Assembly: GCF_012849375.1 (NCBI RefSeq)
Contig: NZ_CP051684.1
Span: 5,704,001 to 5,768,000 of the forward strand
Direction: 5' to 3'
DNA length: 64,000 nucleotides
Origin: Duganella dendranthematis
GTDB taxonomy: Bacteria > Pseudomonadota > Gammaproteobacteria > Burkholderiales > Burkholderiaceae_D
Both the position numbers and the translations under genes were made by a program. This document shows positions 1-7,590 of the stretch, one piece after another. A model generated the notes under the pieces. That model did not search any database. It was given only the letters and a program-made list of their open reading frames with translations, and was not told the origin of the DNA. How positions within the stretch are numbered: the first letter of the stretch is position 1; every line of letters starts with the position of its first letter.

Positions 1-697
1 CGGTGTACAAGGCGCCCATGTTGGCGCTGACAATTTCATTCAGCCGGGCGCCGGTGTGAATGTAGGCCGTCAGCAAAAACCGATCGCGTTCGCGTTGCCG
101 CAAGGTGGCCGGCGTTGGCGCTTCGCGCTCGCACGCCACGCTCAAGGCCAGCGCCAATGCGTCGGGGGTCAGATAGCGCGTAATACGGCTGGAGCTAGCC
201 GTTTTGACGTGCTTGACCAGCGCCGCCGGATCGCGCCGCAAATAGCCGGTTTGCGCGGCGTACGCGAACAGTCCTTTGACGGCAATGATGGCCTGACGGC
301 GGCTGGCGTCCGACAACGGCCCGCTGAACGGCCGATAACGTGGATCGTTTCGCGGCCATTTCGTGGTCGAAATCCAGTCCGGCGGCGGCGATTTGATGAA
401 GTCCTTATAGCCGTTCAGGTCCGCTACCGTCAGCTGACGCAGCGTTTTGCCCGCCTCTTCCCGACACCAGGTCAAAAACCGAAATAGCTCTTTTTGGGTA
501 TTGGCCATCGATTTTTCGCCCAATTCACCGTGACTGATGAATTCCCGGGCAATTTCACTGTCCGTGCGGGCATCGGTGATGGCATCTTCGGCAATGGTGC
601 GCAAGGCGTCGTGGTCGCGCAGCCGGCGTTCGGTGGCGCCGCCGCTGTGGGCGGGAAATGGGTCCAGATTGATGACGTCGAATTTCTTTTCTGGCAT
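1..697 (-). CDS. Tyrosine recombinase/phage-type integrase, 5' part (continues beyond left edge)
   Basis: The minus strand stays open from an ATG at 697 to the first base of the window, giving 232 residues. An in-frame TGA lies directly upstream of that ATG, so it fixes the first possible ATG start. Residues about 45-170 look like the SAM-like core-binding domain (NTQKELFRFLTWC, then FAYAAQTGYLRRDPA). Near the end HTGARLNEI matches the box around the first catalytic arginine of tyrosine recombinases. The remaining catalytic residues (Lys, H-x-x-R, H/W, Tyr) would lie outside the window, so activity cannot be judged. The family cuts and rejoins DNA at specific sites. An inverted repeat lies just upstream. 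Confidence 0.85.
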   Translation of the reverse strand, partial: MPEKKFDVINLDPFPAHSGGATERRLRDHDALRTIAEDAITDARTDSEIAREFISHGELGEKSMANTQKELFRFLTWCREEAGKTLRQLTVADLNGYKDFIKSPPPDWISTTKWPRNDPRYRPFSGPLSDASRRQAIIAVKGLFAYAAQTGYLRRDPAALVKHVKTASSSRITRYLTPDALALALSVACEREAPTPATLRQRERDRFLLTAYIHTGARLNEIVSANMGALYT

Positions 698-712
698 TGG
701 TCAACGGGCAAA

Positions 713-755
713 TACTGTATGAATATCTAGTGCATTATACAGTATTCCATACAGT
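713..755. promoter_or_regulatory. Inverted and direct repeats of ACTGTAT upstream of the integrase gene
   Basis: TACTGTAT at 713-720 faces ATACAGTA at 737-744, a perfect 8-bp inverted repeat with a 16-bp spacer. A further ATACAGT at 749-755 repeats the right arm 12 bp on. The cluster lies in the only AT-rich gap between the recombinase and the divergent ROK kinase gene. It could be an operator for either gene or a recombinase arm site. The half-sites resemble LexA half-sites, but the spacing is not that of a LexA box. Confidence 0.4.
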
Positions 756-823
756 TCTTTTAGTCGACAATATAGGTAGTAATGTCGAGTTAATCAATTT
801 GGCATTTCGTCGCTTTTGCCCTT

Positions 824-1753
824 ATGATTTGCGCCATGATTACCTGTTTCGATATCGGTGGCAGCGCCATCAAATGTGCCGTCGCCACGGCCGACGGCCG
901 GATTGGCGACCTGCAACGCGTGCCGACCCCCGCCCATGACTTCGCCGCCTTCACGGCCGCCATGCACGCGCTGATCGTTGCCGGCGGCCCTGCGCGCGGC
1001 GTCGCCATCTCGATCGCCGGCGTGGTTGATCCGGCCGATGGCCGCATCAAGTGCGCCAACATCCCCTGCGTCGATGGCCGCGTGCTGGCTACCGATCTGG
1101 CTGAGGTCTTCGGCCTCCCCGTCTGGATCATCAACGACGCCGACAGCTTCGCCCTCGCCGAGGCCCAGGCCGGTGCGGCGCGCGGTCATGCCAATGTGTT
1201 CGGCCTGATCCTGGGCACCGGCGTCGGCGGCGGCCTTGTCATTGGCGGCCGGCTGATCGGCGGACCTGGCGGCTTTGCTGGCGAATGGGGCCATGGACCG
1301 GTGGCCGCGCAGCTTGCCGGCACGCCGCCACAGTCCATCCCCCGCTTCCGCTGCGGCTGCGGTCAGACCGGTTGCCTGGATACGGTCGGCGGTGCGCGCG
1401 GTATGGAACGGCTGCATGTGACGTTGCATCAGACGGCACTGGATAGCCGGGCGATCATCGCGGCCTGGCAAGCGGGCGATGCGGATGCCGCGCTGACCAT
1501 CTCCTGCTTTATCGATCTGTTGAGCGGGCCGCTGGCCATGCTGGTCAACACGCTCGGTACATCCATCCTGCCGGTGGGCGGGGGCCTGGCCAACAGCGCG
1601 CCGCTGATCGCGCGGCTTGACCAGGCAGTGCGCGCCGCCATCTTGCGCAAGACCGACGCGCCCATCATCGTGCCCGGCCAGTCCGGCGCAGAACCGGGAT
1701 TGATCGGCGCGGCGTGGCTGGGCCTGGAGAAACTGGAAAACAGACATGGCTGA
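824..1753 (+). CDS. ROK family sugar kinase (glucokinase/N-acetylhexosamine kinase type)
   Basis: A 309-residue ROK kinase that should phosphorylate a hexose or N-acetylhexosamine with ATP in the cytoplasm. The phosphate-binding DIGGSAIK is at the N-terminus, INDADSFALAEA carries the probable catalytic Asp, GEWGH matches the ExGH motif, and FRCGCGQTGCLD is the ROK zinc motif. ATG codons at 824 and 836 are both possible starts. Neither has a clear Shine-Dalgarno, and 836 puts the nucleotide-binding strand closest to the N-terminus. The gene overlaps cutC by 8 bp, so the two are probably cotranscribed. Its place beside a glycosylasparaginase-like gene and an ABC transporter suggests an amino-sugar substrate, which is inference. 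Confidence 0.88.
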   Translation: MICAMITCFDIGGSAIKCAVATADGRIGDLQRVPTPAHDFAAFTAAMHALIVAGGPARGVAISIAGVVDPADGRIKCANIPCVDGRVLATDLAEVFGLPVWIINDADSFALAEAQAGAARGHANVFGLILGTGVGGGLVIGGRLIGGPGGFAGEWGHGPVAAQLAGTPPQSIPRFRCGCGQTGCLDTVGGARGMERLHVTLHQTALDSRAIIAAWQAGDADAALTISCFIDLLSGPLAMLVNTLGTSILPVGGGLANSAPLIARLDQAVRAAILRKTDAPIIVPGQSGAEPGLIGAAWLGLEKLENRHG

Positions 1754-2477
1754 GCCCATCAAGTTGGAAGTCTGCGTTGACAGCGCCGATGGACTGGCCG
1801 CTGCGCTGGCCGGCGGCGCCGACCGCATCGAACTGTGCAGCGCGCTGGAAATTGGCGGCCTGACGCCGACCTCCGGTCTGCTGCGCCTGGCCTCGGCCAG
1901 CCCGGCGCCGGTGGTGGCAATGATACGTCCGCGCGGCGGCGATTTCTGGTTTGGCGAGTCGGAAACCCAACTGATGCTGCACGAAATCGACGCCGTTGCC
2001 GCCGCCGGCTTGCAAGGCGTGGTGCTCGGCGCTTCGTTGCCAGACGGCCGGCTGGATCAACGCACGCTGGAACGACTGGTGCGCCGCGCCGCCGGCCACG
2101 GGCTGCGCTGCACGCTGCACCGGGCCATCGACTTGTGCCCGGACTTGGCGCAGGCCACCGCCCAAGCCGTGGACCTTGGTTTCGAACGCATCCTGACTTC
2201 CGGCGGCGCCAAAGCCGCGCCGGAGGGCCTGATCGGCTTGCAGCGCTGCTTTGACGCTGGCGCCGGACGCATCGCCGTCATGCCCGGCGCCGGTATCAAC
2301 GCCGACAATGTGCAGTGGTTGCGCGCGCGGCTGCCGCTCACCGATGTTCACGCTTCCTGCTCTCAGCCGGTGACGCCGGCATCGCAGCAGGTGCTGGCCT
2401 TTGGTTTCGATTCTGGCGGACGACGCCAGACCAGCCGCGAGAAAGTCACCGCCCTGAAAGCCGCGCTGTTGTCTTGA
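1746..2477 (+). CDS. cutC: CutC family protein
   Basis: A 243-residue TIM-barrel protein of the CutC family. LEVCVDSADGLAAALAGGADRIELCS, seen here in two halves around residues 7-32, IRPRGGDF and LTSGGA are the conserved family blocks, and the length is usual. The name comes from a copper-tolerance phenotype in E. coli whose direct link to the protein has been questioned. The gene starts inside the 3' end of the ROK kinase gene and is followed by the ABC transporter genes. The context therefore argues for a role in sugar or amino-sugar metabolism rather than copper handling. That role is inference. Confidence 0.88.
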   Translation: MAEPIKLEVCVDSADGLAAALAGGADRIELCSALEIGGLTPTSGLLRLASASPAPVVAMIRPRGGDFWFGESETQLMLHEIDAVAAAGLQGVVLGASLPDGRLDQRTLERLVRRAAGHGLRCTLHRAIDLCPDLAQATAQAVDLGFERILTSGGAKAAPEGLIGLQRCFDAGAGRIAVMPGAGINADNVQWLRARLPLTDVHASCSQPVTPASQQVLAFGFDSGGRRQTSREKVTALKAALLS

Positions 2478-2516
2478 AATTCACCGCAGTTTGTGTGACA
2501 CTCGTTCGAAATTGCA

Positions 2517-2532
2517 GTGAAACCGGTTTCAC
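2517..2532. promoter_or_regulatory. LacI-family type operator, perfect 16-bp palindrome
   Basis: GTGAAACCGGTTTCAC is a perfect palindrome with the central CG typical of LacI/GalR-family operators. It lies 20 bp upstream of the likely TTG start of the first permease gene. A possible weak promoter (TTGAAA at 2474, GACACT at 2497) lies just upstream. The LacI-type regulator encoded at the far end of the cluster (6329-7327) is the natural candidate to bind it. The binding assignment is inferred from position and family. Confidence 0.65.
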
Positions 2533-2552
2533 TTTTAGCGGGAGCAGCCTGT

Positions 2553-3212
2553 TTGACGTTCGATCCGACCACCCTTGTCCCATATTTTGGCGATCTGGCA
2601 GCCGGCGCGCGGCTGACCGCCCTCGCCTGCGGGATGGCTCTGGCCGGCGGTCTGACGCTGGGCATCGTGGCGGCCTTGATGCGCACCGCTGCGTCGCCGC
2701 TGGCCCGCCGTGTGGCGGAAATCTATGTGGACATCTTCCGCAACGTGCCTTTCATCGTCCAGCTGTTCTTCCTGTTTTACGGCCTGCCTGAAATCGGCGT
2801 CGAGTTGAGCGCCTTCGGCACCGGTGTGTTGGCCTTGTCGCTGGCCGGCGGCGCCTTCACTTCCGACGTGATTCGCTCCGGCATCCTGGCGGTGGAACCG
2901 GGCGTGCTGGAGGCGGCCCAGGTCAGCGGCCTGTCGCGCTTCGCCATCTACCGACACATCGTGCTGCCGATCGCGTTGCGCACTTCCGTGCGGCCGTTGG
3001 GATCGGTGTTCGTCAACCTGATCCTGACCTCATCCATCCTGTCGGCGATCACGCTGAATGAATTGACCGGCAGCGCCAAGATCGTTGCCGCCGATACATT
3101 CCAGCCGTTCGAAGTCTACGTCCTGCTTCTGCTGCTGTATGCCGTGATGACCTGGCTGGTGTCGCTGTCGGCCGGCGCCCTGCACCGTCGTTTGAACCGG
3201 GATGACGGCTGA
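2553..3212 (+). CDS. Polar amino-acid type ABC transporter permease (first)
   Basis: A His/Glu/Gln-type permease subunit of about 219 residues with around five hydrophobic segments. The EAA loop with its conserved Gly is seen in EAAQVSGLSRFAIYRHIVLP. A GTG at 2517 would also open the frame, but it lies inside the operator palindrome. A TTG at 2553 has GGAG at 2541-2544 at proper spacing, so I prefer that start. The stop overlaps the ATG of the second permease (TGATG), indicating translational coupling. With the second permease, the ATPase and the binding protein it would form an importer for an amino acid or a small amino-acid conjugate. Confidence 0.88.
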   Translation: MTFDPTTLVPYFGDLAAGARLTALACGMALAGGLTLGIVAALMRTAASPLARRVAEIYVDIFRNVPFIVQLFFLFYGLPEIGVELSAFGTGVLALSLAGGAFTSDVIRSGILAVEPGVLEAAQVSGLSRFAIYRHIVLPIALRTSVRPLGSVFVNLILTSSILSAITLNELTGSAKIVAADTFQPFEVYVLLLLLYAVMTWLVSLSAGALHRRLNRDDG

Positions 3213-3883
3213 TGCGCTACACCGATTTCACGCCGCATGATCTGCTGTTGCTGCTGCAAGGACTGGGTGTTTCCGTCGCCCTGTTCGCCGCCACCACCGC
3301 CATCGGCCTGTTGATCGGGCTGTGCTGGGCGCTGCTGCGCTACTACCGCACGCCGCTGCTGGCGCCATTGGCCGCGGCGCTGGCCGAACTGCTGAAGAAT
3401 TCCCCTGTACTGGTACAGTTGTTCCTGGTGTTTTTCGGCTTGCCGGTGCTGTTGGAAACAGATCTGACGCCTGTACAGGCCGCGCTGATCACACTGTCCG
3501 GCAATACAGCGGCCTTCATTTATGTGATTGCGGTGTCGGCCATCGAATCGGTCGGGCGCGACCAGCTGGAAACGGCCCGTGTATTCGGCTTGAGCCGCTG
3601 GCAGACACTGCGCCGCATCGTCGCGCCCCAGGCGGCGGCGTTCGGCCTCGGCCCGCTGGCCGGGCTGCTGGTCAACCAGCTGCAGGTGACGTCGCTGATT
3701 TCCGTGATCGGCGTGGTCGACCTGACCAAGGCTGGCGCCATCCTGAACCTGCGCACGCTCAAGCCTTTCATCGTCTGGACCGTGATCGGCGTGCTGTATT
3801 ACCTGATGGCCCGGCTGATCGCCAGGGTCTGCGCCCGCGCCGAGACGCGCTTGCGCGCGCATAGTCAATGGAAGGGTTTGTAG
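3212..3883 (+). CDS. Polar amino-acid type ABC transporter permease (second)
   Basis: A 223-residue inner-membrane permease paralogous to the preceding gene. The motif ETARVFGLSRWQTLRRIVAP is the EAA loop that docks on the ATPase. NSPVLVQLFLVFFGLP matches the N-terminal signature of the His/Gln-type permeases. It overlaps the upstream gene by one base and ends one base before the ATPase start, so it is clearly part of one operon. Two distinct permeases are normal for this class. The ligand cannot be read from the sequence. Confidence 0.9.
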   Translation: MRYTDFTPHDLLLLLQGLGVSVALFAATTAIGLLIGLCWALLRYYRTPLLAPLAAALAELLKNSPVLVQLFLVFFGLPVLLETDLTPVQAALITLSGNTAAFIYVIAVSAIESVGRDQLETARVFGLSRWQTLRRIVAPQAAAFGLGPLAGLLVNQLQVTSLISVIGVVDLTKAGAILNLRTLKPFIVWTVIGVLYYLMARLIARVCARAETRLRAHSQWKGL

Positions 3884-3884
3884 C

Positions 3885-4616
3885 ATGATAGATATCGAAG
3901 GCGTGGTCAAACGCTTCGGCGCCAACACGGTGCTCGATGGCGTCCACCTGCGCATCGCGCCGGGCGAAGTGGTGTCCATCCTCGGCGCCAGCGGCTCCGG
4001 CAAATCGACGCTGATCCGTTGCATCAACGGACTTGAAAAGCTCGACGGCGGTACGATTGCCGTCGATGGCCATCGCGTCGATGATCCGAAGCAGTTGCAG
4101 CTGGCGCGGCGCTGCTCCGGCACCGTATTCCAGCTGTTTAATCTGTATCCGCACCTGACGGCGCTGCAGAATGTTACGCTGGCGCCGATTGAAGTGCTGA
4201 ACGTGCCACGTCGCCAGGCCGAAGACGAGGGCCGCGAGCTGCTGTCCTCCGTTGGCTTGGCCGACCGCGCGGACGCATATCCGGCGCAGCTGTCAGGCGG
4301 CCAGCGTCAGCGCGTAGGCATCTGTCGCGCCCTGGCGATGAAACCGCGCTATCTGTTGCTGGACGAAGTCACCAGCGCGCTGGATCCTGAAATGACGTCC
4401 GAAGTGTTGGACATCCTGGCCAGGCTGGCGGCAGGCGGCACCACCATGCTGTTCGTCACGCACGAAATCGCCTTCGCGCGCCAGATCTCCAACCGCGTGG
4501 TGTTCCTCGATCAGGGCCGTTTGCTGGCCGACCTGCCAACCGCGCAGTTCTTCGCTGCGGATGGCGGTCTGGCGCAGCCCCGCATCGCCCAATTCTTATC
4601 CAAAATGAGCAAATAA
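3885..4616 (+). CDS. Polar amino-acid type ABC transporter ATPase (GlnQ/HisP family)
   Basis: A 243-residue ABC ATPase with Walker A GASGSGKST near residue 33, the signature LSGGQRQR, Walker B LLLDEVTSALDP and the switch histidine in VTHE. All catalytic elements are intact. A good Shine-Dalgarno (GGAAGGG) precedes the ATG. The stop overlaps the ATG of the glycosylasparaginase-like gene (TAATG), so hydrolase and transporter are cotranscribed. It energises uptake through the two permeases encoded just upstream. Confidence 0.93.
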   Translation: MIDIEGVVKRFGANTVLDGVHLRIAPGEVVSILGASGSGKSTLIRCINGLEKLDGGTIAVDGHRVDDPKQLQLARRCSGTVFQLFNLYPHLTALQNVTLAPIEVLNVPRRQAEDEGRELLSSVGLADRADAYPAQLSGGQRQRVGICRALAMKPRYLLLDEVTSALDPEMTSEVLDILARLAAGGTTMLFVTHEIAFARQISNRVVFLDQGRLLADLPTAQFFAADGGLAQPRIAQFLSKMSK

Positions 4617-5542
4617 TGAAAATGCTGCTTGCGAACGCCGAGGCATGGCCCGGCTTTGAAACCACGGTCGACCTGCTGAAACAAGGCGGCGCCAGTATCG
4701 ACGCCATGGTCAGCGGCATCGCCAAGGTTGAACGCGAAGCCAAGGTACGCAGCGTCGGCTACGGCGGCTGGCCGAATATGCTGGGCGAGATGGAGTTCGA
4801 CGCCGGCGTCATGGACGGCACCTCGCGCGACGTCGGCGCGGTCGGTGCGGTGCCAGCCACCCTGCCCGTCTCCGCTCTGGCGCACGAAGTGATGAAGCAC
4901 CTGCCGCACGTGATGCTGACCGGCGCCGGCGCGCGCCGCTTCGCCACCGAACGCGGTTTCGCGGTCGATGACGTGCTGCACCCGGATAGTAAACGGGTCT
5001 GGTGGGAACGGCTGCAAAAGGAGATGTCGCCGGCGCAGCTGGCGGCCTTTCCCGATATCGCGTTGGCGCCGCTCAGCAACACCATCACCGATCCAGAACG
5101 CGTGCGCGACACCACGGTGTTCCTGGGCCAGGACGCCGGCGACAACATCGGCGTGGTCACCTCGACCTCTGGCTGGGCCTGGAAGTATCCGGGCCGCCTC
5201 GGCGACTCGCCGATTCCCGGCGCCGGCTTCTACGCCGACAGCCGCTATGGCGCCGCCGCCTGTACCCACACCGGCGAAATGACCATGCGCTGCGCGACGT
5301 CGCGCAGCATCGTGCTGGCAATGCGGCTTGGCTATACACTGGACGACGCCATCAAGCTGGCGGTGGAAGAATTGTCCGAATTGAAGACCGGCTTCCTGGC
5401 CGGTGTGGTGATCCACGCCATCGACGCCAAGGGCAATCACCAGGTCGTCAACTACCGCTGTGACGAAGAAATACGTTATTGGTATTGGGACGAGCGCATG
5501 GCCGCGCCGGAGTTGCGCGTTGCCGCCGCCGTCAAACTTTGA
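4616..5542 (+). CDS. Asparaginase_2/glycosylasparaginase-like hydrolase with atypical nucleophile region
   Basis: A 308-residue member of the N-terminal nucleophile asparaginase family, closest in layout to N4-(beta-N-acetylglucosaminyl)-L-asparaginase, which splits GlcNAc-Asn. YGGWPN near the N-terminus and YPGRLGDSPIPGAGFYAD plus GAAACTHTGE in the C-terminal half are family blocks. The family autocleaves before a Thr in a D-T-I-G or G-T-V-G motif. Here the equivalent reads GDNIGVV, and about nine residues usually found before TSTSG are missing. The enzyme may use another Thr or may be inactive as a hydrolase. No signal peptide is seen. It sits between the ATPase and binding-protein genes of an importer. 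Confidence 0.82.
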   Translation: MKMLLANAEAWPGFETTVDLLKQGGASIDAMVSGIAKVEREAKVRSVGYGGWPNMLGEMEFDAGVMDGTSRDVGAVGAVPATLPVSALAHEVMKHLPHVMLTGAGARRFATERGFAVDDVLHPDSKRVWWERLQKEMSPAQLAAFPDIALAPLSNTITDPERVRDTTVFLGQDAGDNIGVVTSTSGWAWKYPGRLGDSPIPGAGFYADSRYGAAACTHTGEMTMRCATSRSIVLAMRLGYTLDDAIKLAVEELSELKTGFLAGVVIHAIDAKGNHQVVNYRCDEEIRYWYWDERMAAPELRVAAAVKL

Positions 5543-5553
5543 AAGGGTTGAGC

Positions 5554-6339
5554 ATGCAGCATCGTTACAAACGCACTGCCGCCGCTGTGGCACTGGTGCT
5601 GGCGGCGACGTCGGCGCTGGCCGGCCGCATCGAGGAAATCAAGGCGCGCGGTTATGTGCGCATCGGTGTTTCGCTGGGTGGAGAGCCGGTTGGCTTCCGT
5701 GACGCCAGCAATCAGCCGGTAGGCTATGACGTCGATGTGGCAAAGCAGCTGGCTGCGAAACTCGGCGTGCCGGTGCGCTTCGCGGACGTCTCCAGCGATG
5801 CGCGCATTTCGATGCTGATGTCGAAGCAGCTCGATCTGGTGGTGGCCAACGTCTCGATCACACAGCAACGCGCGCGCGTGGTGGACTTCTCCATTCCCTA
5901 CAACCTGGCGGGTCTGCGGGTGATCGCGCAAAAGAGCGTGCATATCAAGACGCTGGCGGACCTGAACGGCAAGCGGGTTGTGGTCGGCCGCGGCACCACG
6001 GCGGATACCTTCCTGCGCCAGTCGGCGCCGCAGGCGATCTTCATCTACACCGACAATTTTGCGCCGGACGGCGTCCTGCTCCTGCAGCAAAAGCGCGCCG
6101 ATGCCGGCATCGAGGATTCGTCGCTGCTGGACTACCTGGCCAGCAAGAACGACCAGCTGGAGACGCTGCCGACGATGTATGGCAATACGCCGATCGGCAT
6201 CGCCATGGCCAAGGGCGATCCGGCGCTGCTGAAGTTTGTGAACGCTTTCGTGTCGGACTACATCAAGTCCGGCGCCTACGCGGCCAACTACAAGAAATGG
6301 TGGGGCGGCAAAGCCGTGCCGCCGGTGCTTACCCCGTAA
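5554..6339 (+). CDS. Periplasmic amino-acid-type substrate-binding protein of the ABC transporter
   Basis: A 261-residue solute-binding protein of the PBPb/GlnH type. The ATG at 5554 follows a GGG-containing ribosome site and starts a clean signal peptide ending ATSALA before GRIEEIK. GYVRIGVSLGGEPVGF and GYDVDVAKQLAAKLG are typical of family 3 binding proteins. GKRVVVGRGTTADTFLR is the lobe-linking region. It is the last gene of the transporter operon, and its stop overlaps the convergent regulator gene by 11 bp. The ligand is unknown. The neighbouring hydrolase suggests an Asn- or Asp-bearing conjugate, which is inference. Confidence 0.92.
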   Translation: MQHRYKRTAAAVALVLAATSALAGRIEEIKARGYVRIGVSLGGEPVGFRDASNQPVGYDVDVAKQLAAKLGVPVRFADVSSDARISMLMSKQLDLVVANVSITQQRARVVDFSIPYNLAGLRVIAQKSVHIKTLADLNGKRVVVGRGTTADTFLRQSAPQAIFIYTDNFAPDGVLLLQQKRADAGIEDSSLLDYLASKNDQLETLPTMYGNTPIGIAMAKGDPALLKFVNAFVSDYIKSGAYAANYKKWWGGKAVPPVLTP

Positions 6340-7327
6340 GCCGGGGGACGAAGCGGGTGGCGACCAGCACCTGGCCGCCGTTCTGCGCCAGGTCCGCCGG
6401 CTGGCTCAAGATGCGGACAATCTGCGCCACGTATTCGCGCCGGTCGAAACCGATCGAGGAAATCGGGTAGGCGTCAAACTGCGTCAGCGAGATGTTGTCG
6501 AAACCGTACAACCGGAAGCGCGTGGGCGCATGCTGCGGAAAATGCTGGCGATGCGCATCCAGCACCCCCATCGCCATTGCATCGGAGGTGCAGAACACCG
6601 CGCCGGTGGCATCCACATCGATCTGTTGCGCTAGCGCCCGTCCGCTGGCGTAGGAATAATCTCCCGCCAATTCACCCAGTAGTGTGACGCCGTGCCGCGC
6701 CAGCGCCGCGCGGTAGGAAGCGATGCGCGCCTGCTCCACCAGCGACATGGTGCGTCCGGTCAGCAGCAGCGCGCTGCGCACGCCCTTGCCCGCCGCATCG
6801 GCCACGCATTCGCGAATGCCTTGATCTTCATCCATCGTCACCGACGGCACGTCCGCATCGTGATGGCCGTTCAGCATCAGCACCGCATTGTTGCGGAACA
6901 TGCGGCGTACCGTGGCGGCATCGGCAAAATCGGAAAACACCAGCGCCGCGTCGACGTGATAGGCCACGCCGTCACGCAAGAACAATTCGGCGTGCTGGCC
7001 GGCACCCACACGGATGAAAATCACCTGTTTGCCGATGGCCTGGATCTCCGCCAGCAGCAAATCAAACAGGTCGAGGTCCGACAGGTCGTGGATGTGGTTG
7101 ACCAAGATGGCGACCAGGTTGACGGTCTTGTTGGCCAGTCCGCGTGCCAGTGAGTTGGGCCGGAAACCGAGTGCCTCGGCCGCGCGCAGCACGCGTTCGC
7201 GCTTATCGGCGGATACGGGCCGCGGCTGCGCCGACAGGGCCCGCGACGCGATCGCCCGCGACACGCCCGCCAGCGCAGCGACATCGGACAGCGTCGGTTC
7301 CGGAGCGGGTTTCAGGGCGTCGTTCAT
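6329..7327 (-). CDS. LacI family transcriptional regulator
   Basis: A 332-residue regulator. Residues about 13-60 form the LacI helix-turn-helix and hinge (LSDVAALAGVSRAIASRALS, then FRPNSLARGL). The rest is a periplasmic-binding-protein-like effector domain with SALLLTGRTMS and AVFCTSDAMAMGVLDA. It is convergent with the ABC transporter operon. The most likely target is the palindromic operator at 2517-2532 before that operon. The effector is probably a sugar or amino-sugar derivative, by family habit and neighbourhood only. Confidence 0.92.
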   Translation of the reverse strand: MNDALKPAPEPTLSDVAALAGVSRAIASRALSAQPRPVSADKRERVLRAAEALGFRPNSLARGLANKTVNLVAILVNHIHDLSDLDLFDLLLAEIQAIGKQVIFIRVGAGQHAELFLRDGVAYHVDAALVFSDFADAATVRRMFRNNAVLMLNGHHDADVPSVTMDEDQGIRECVADAAGKGVRSALLLTGRTMSLVEQARIASYRAALARHGVTLLGELAGDYSYASGRALAQQIDVDATGAVFCTSDAMAMGVLDAHRQHFPQHAPTRFRLYGFDNISLTQFDAYPISSIGFDRREYVAQIVRILSQPADLAQNGGQVLVATRFVPRLTG

Positions 7328-7533
7328 GCCGGCGATTATACCTACCCGTTCCCCTGCCGAGAACTACGGCCTCGTCCATTGCATATTATTTAATGAAACG
7401 ACCTGCTCGGGCGGCCGGGTACCGATCATCGACACCGACACCGGCAAATATTACGGCACGGGCAATTATCCGCACTGGGAGCAACATTGCATAAATCGTG
7501 GCGAGCAATTATGTGGTGCCGAAGTGATGAATG

Positions 7534-7562
7534 CTGACTTAAGGCCTTGATTTCGCTATAAT
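7534..7562 (+). promoter_or_regulatory. Sigma-70-type promoter of rlhA
   Basis: A perfect TATAAT at 7557-7562 lies 17 bp after CTGACT (7534-7539, four of six matches to TTGACA). The rlhA start codon follows at 7591, with AAGGA at 7578-7582 as ribosome site. Confidence 0.6.
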
Positions 7563-7590
7563 TCCCGCCTTCACCGTAAGGAATCAAATC

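Noticed and set aside
56..487. Plus-strand open frame of 143 codons
   Set aside because: It is antisense to the recombinase gene, whose domain motifs are clear, and has no protein features of its own.
713..755. Classical LexA box
   Set aside because: The half-sites match, but the CTG-N10-CAG spacing is not met; the distances are 12 bp longer.
7386..7550. Short open frame upstream of rlhA
   Set aside because: It has no ribosome site, extends from antisense of the LacI gene, and shows no recognisable family; the rlhA promoter lies at its end.
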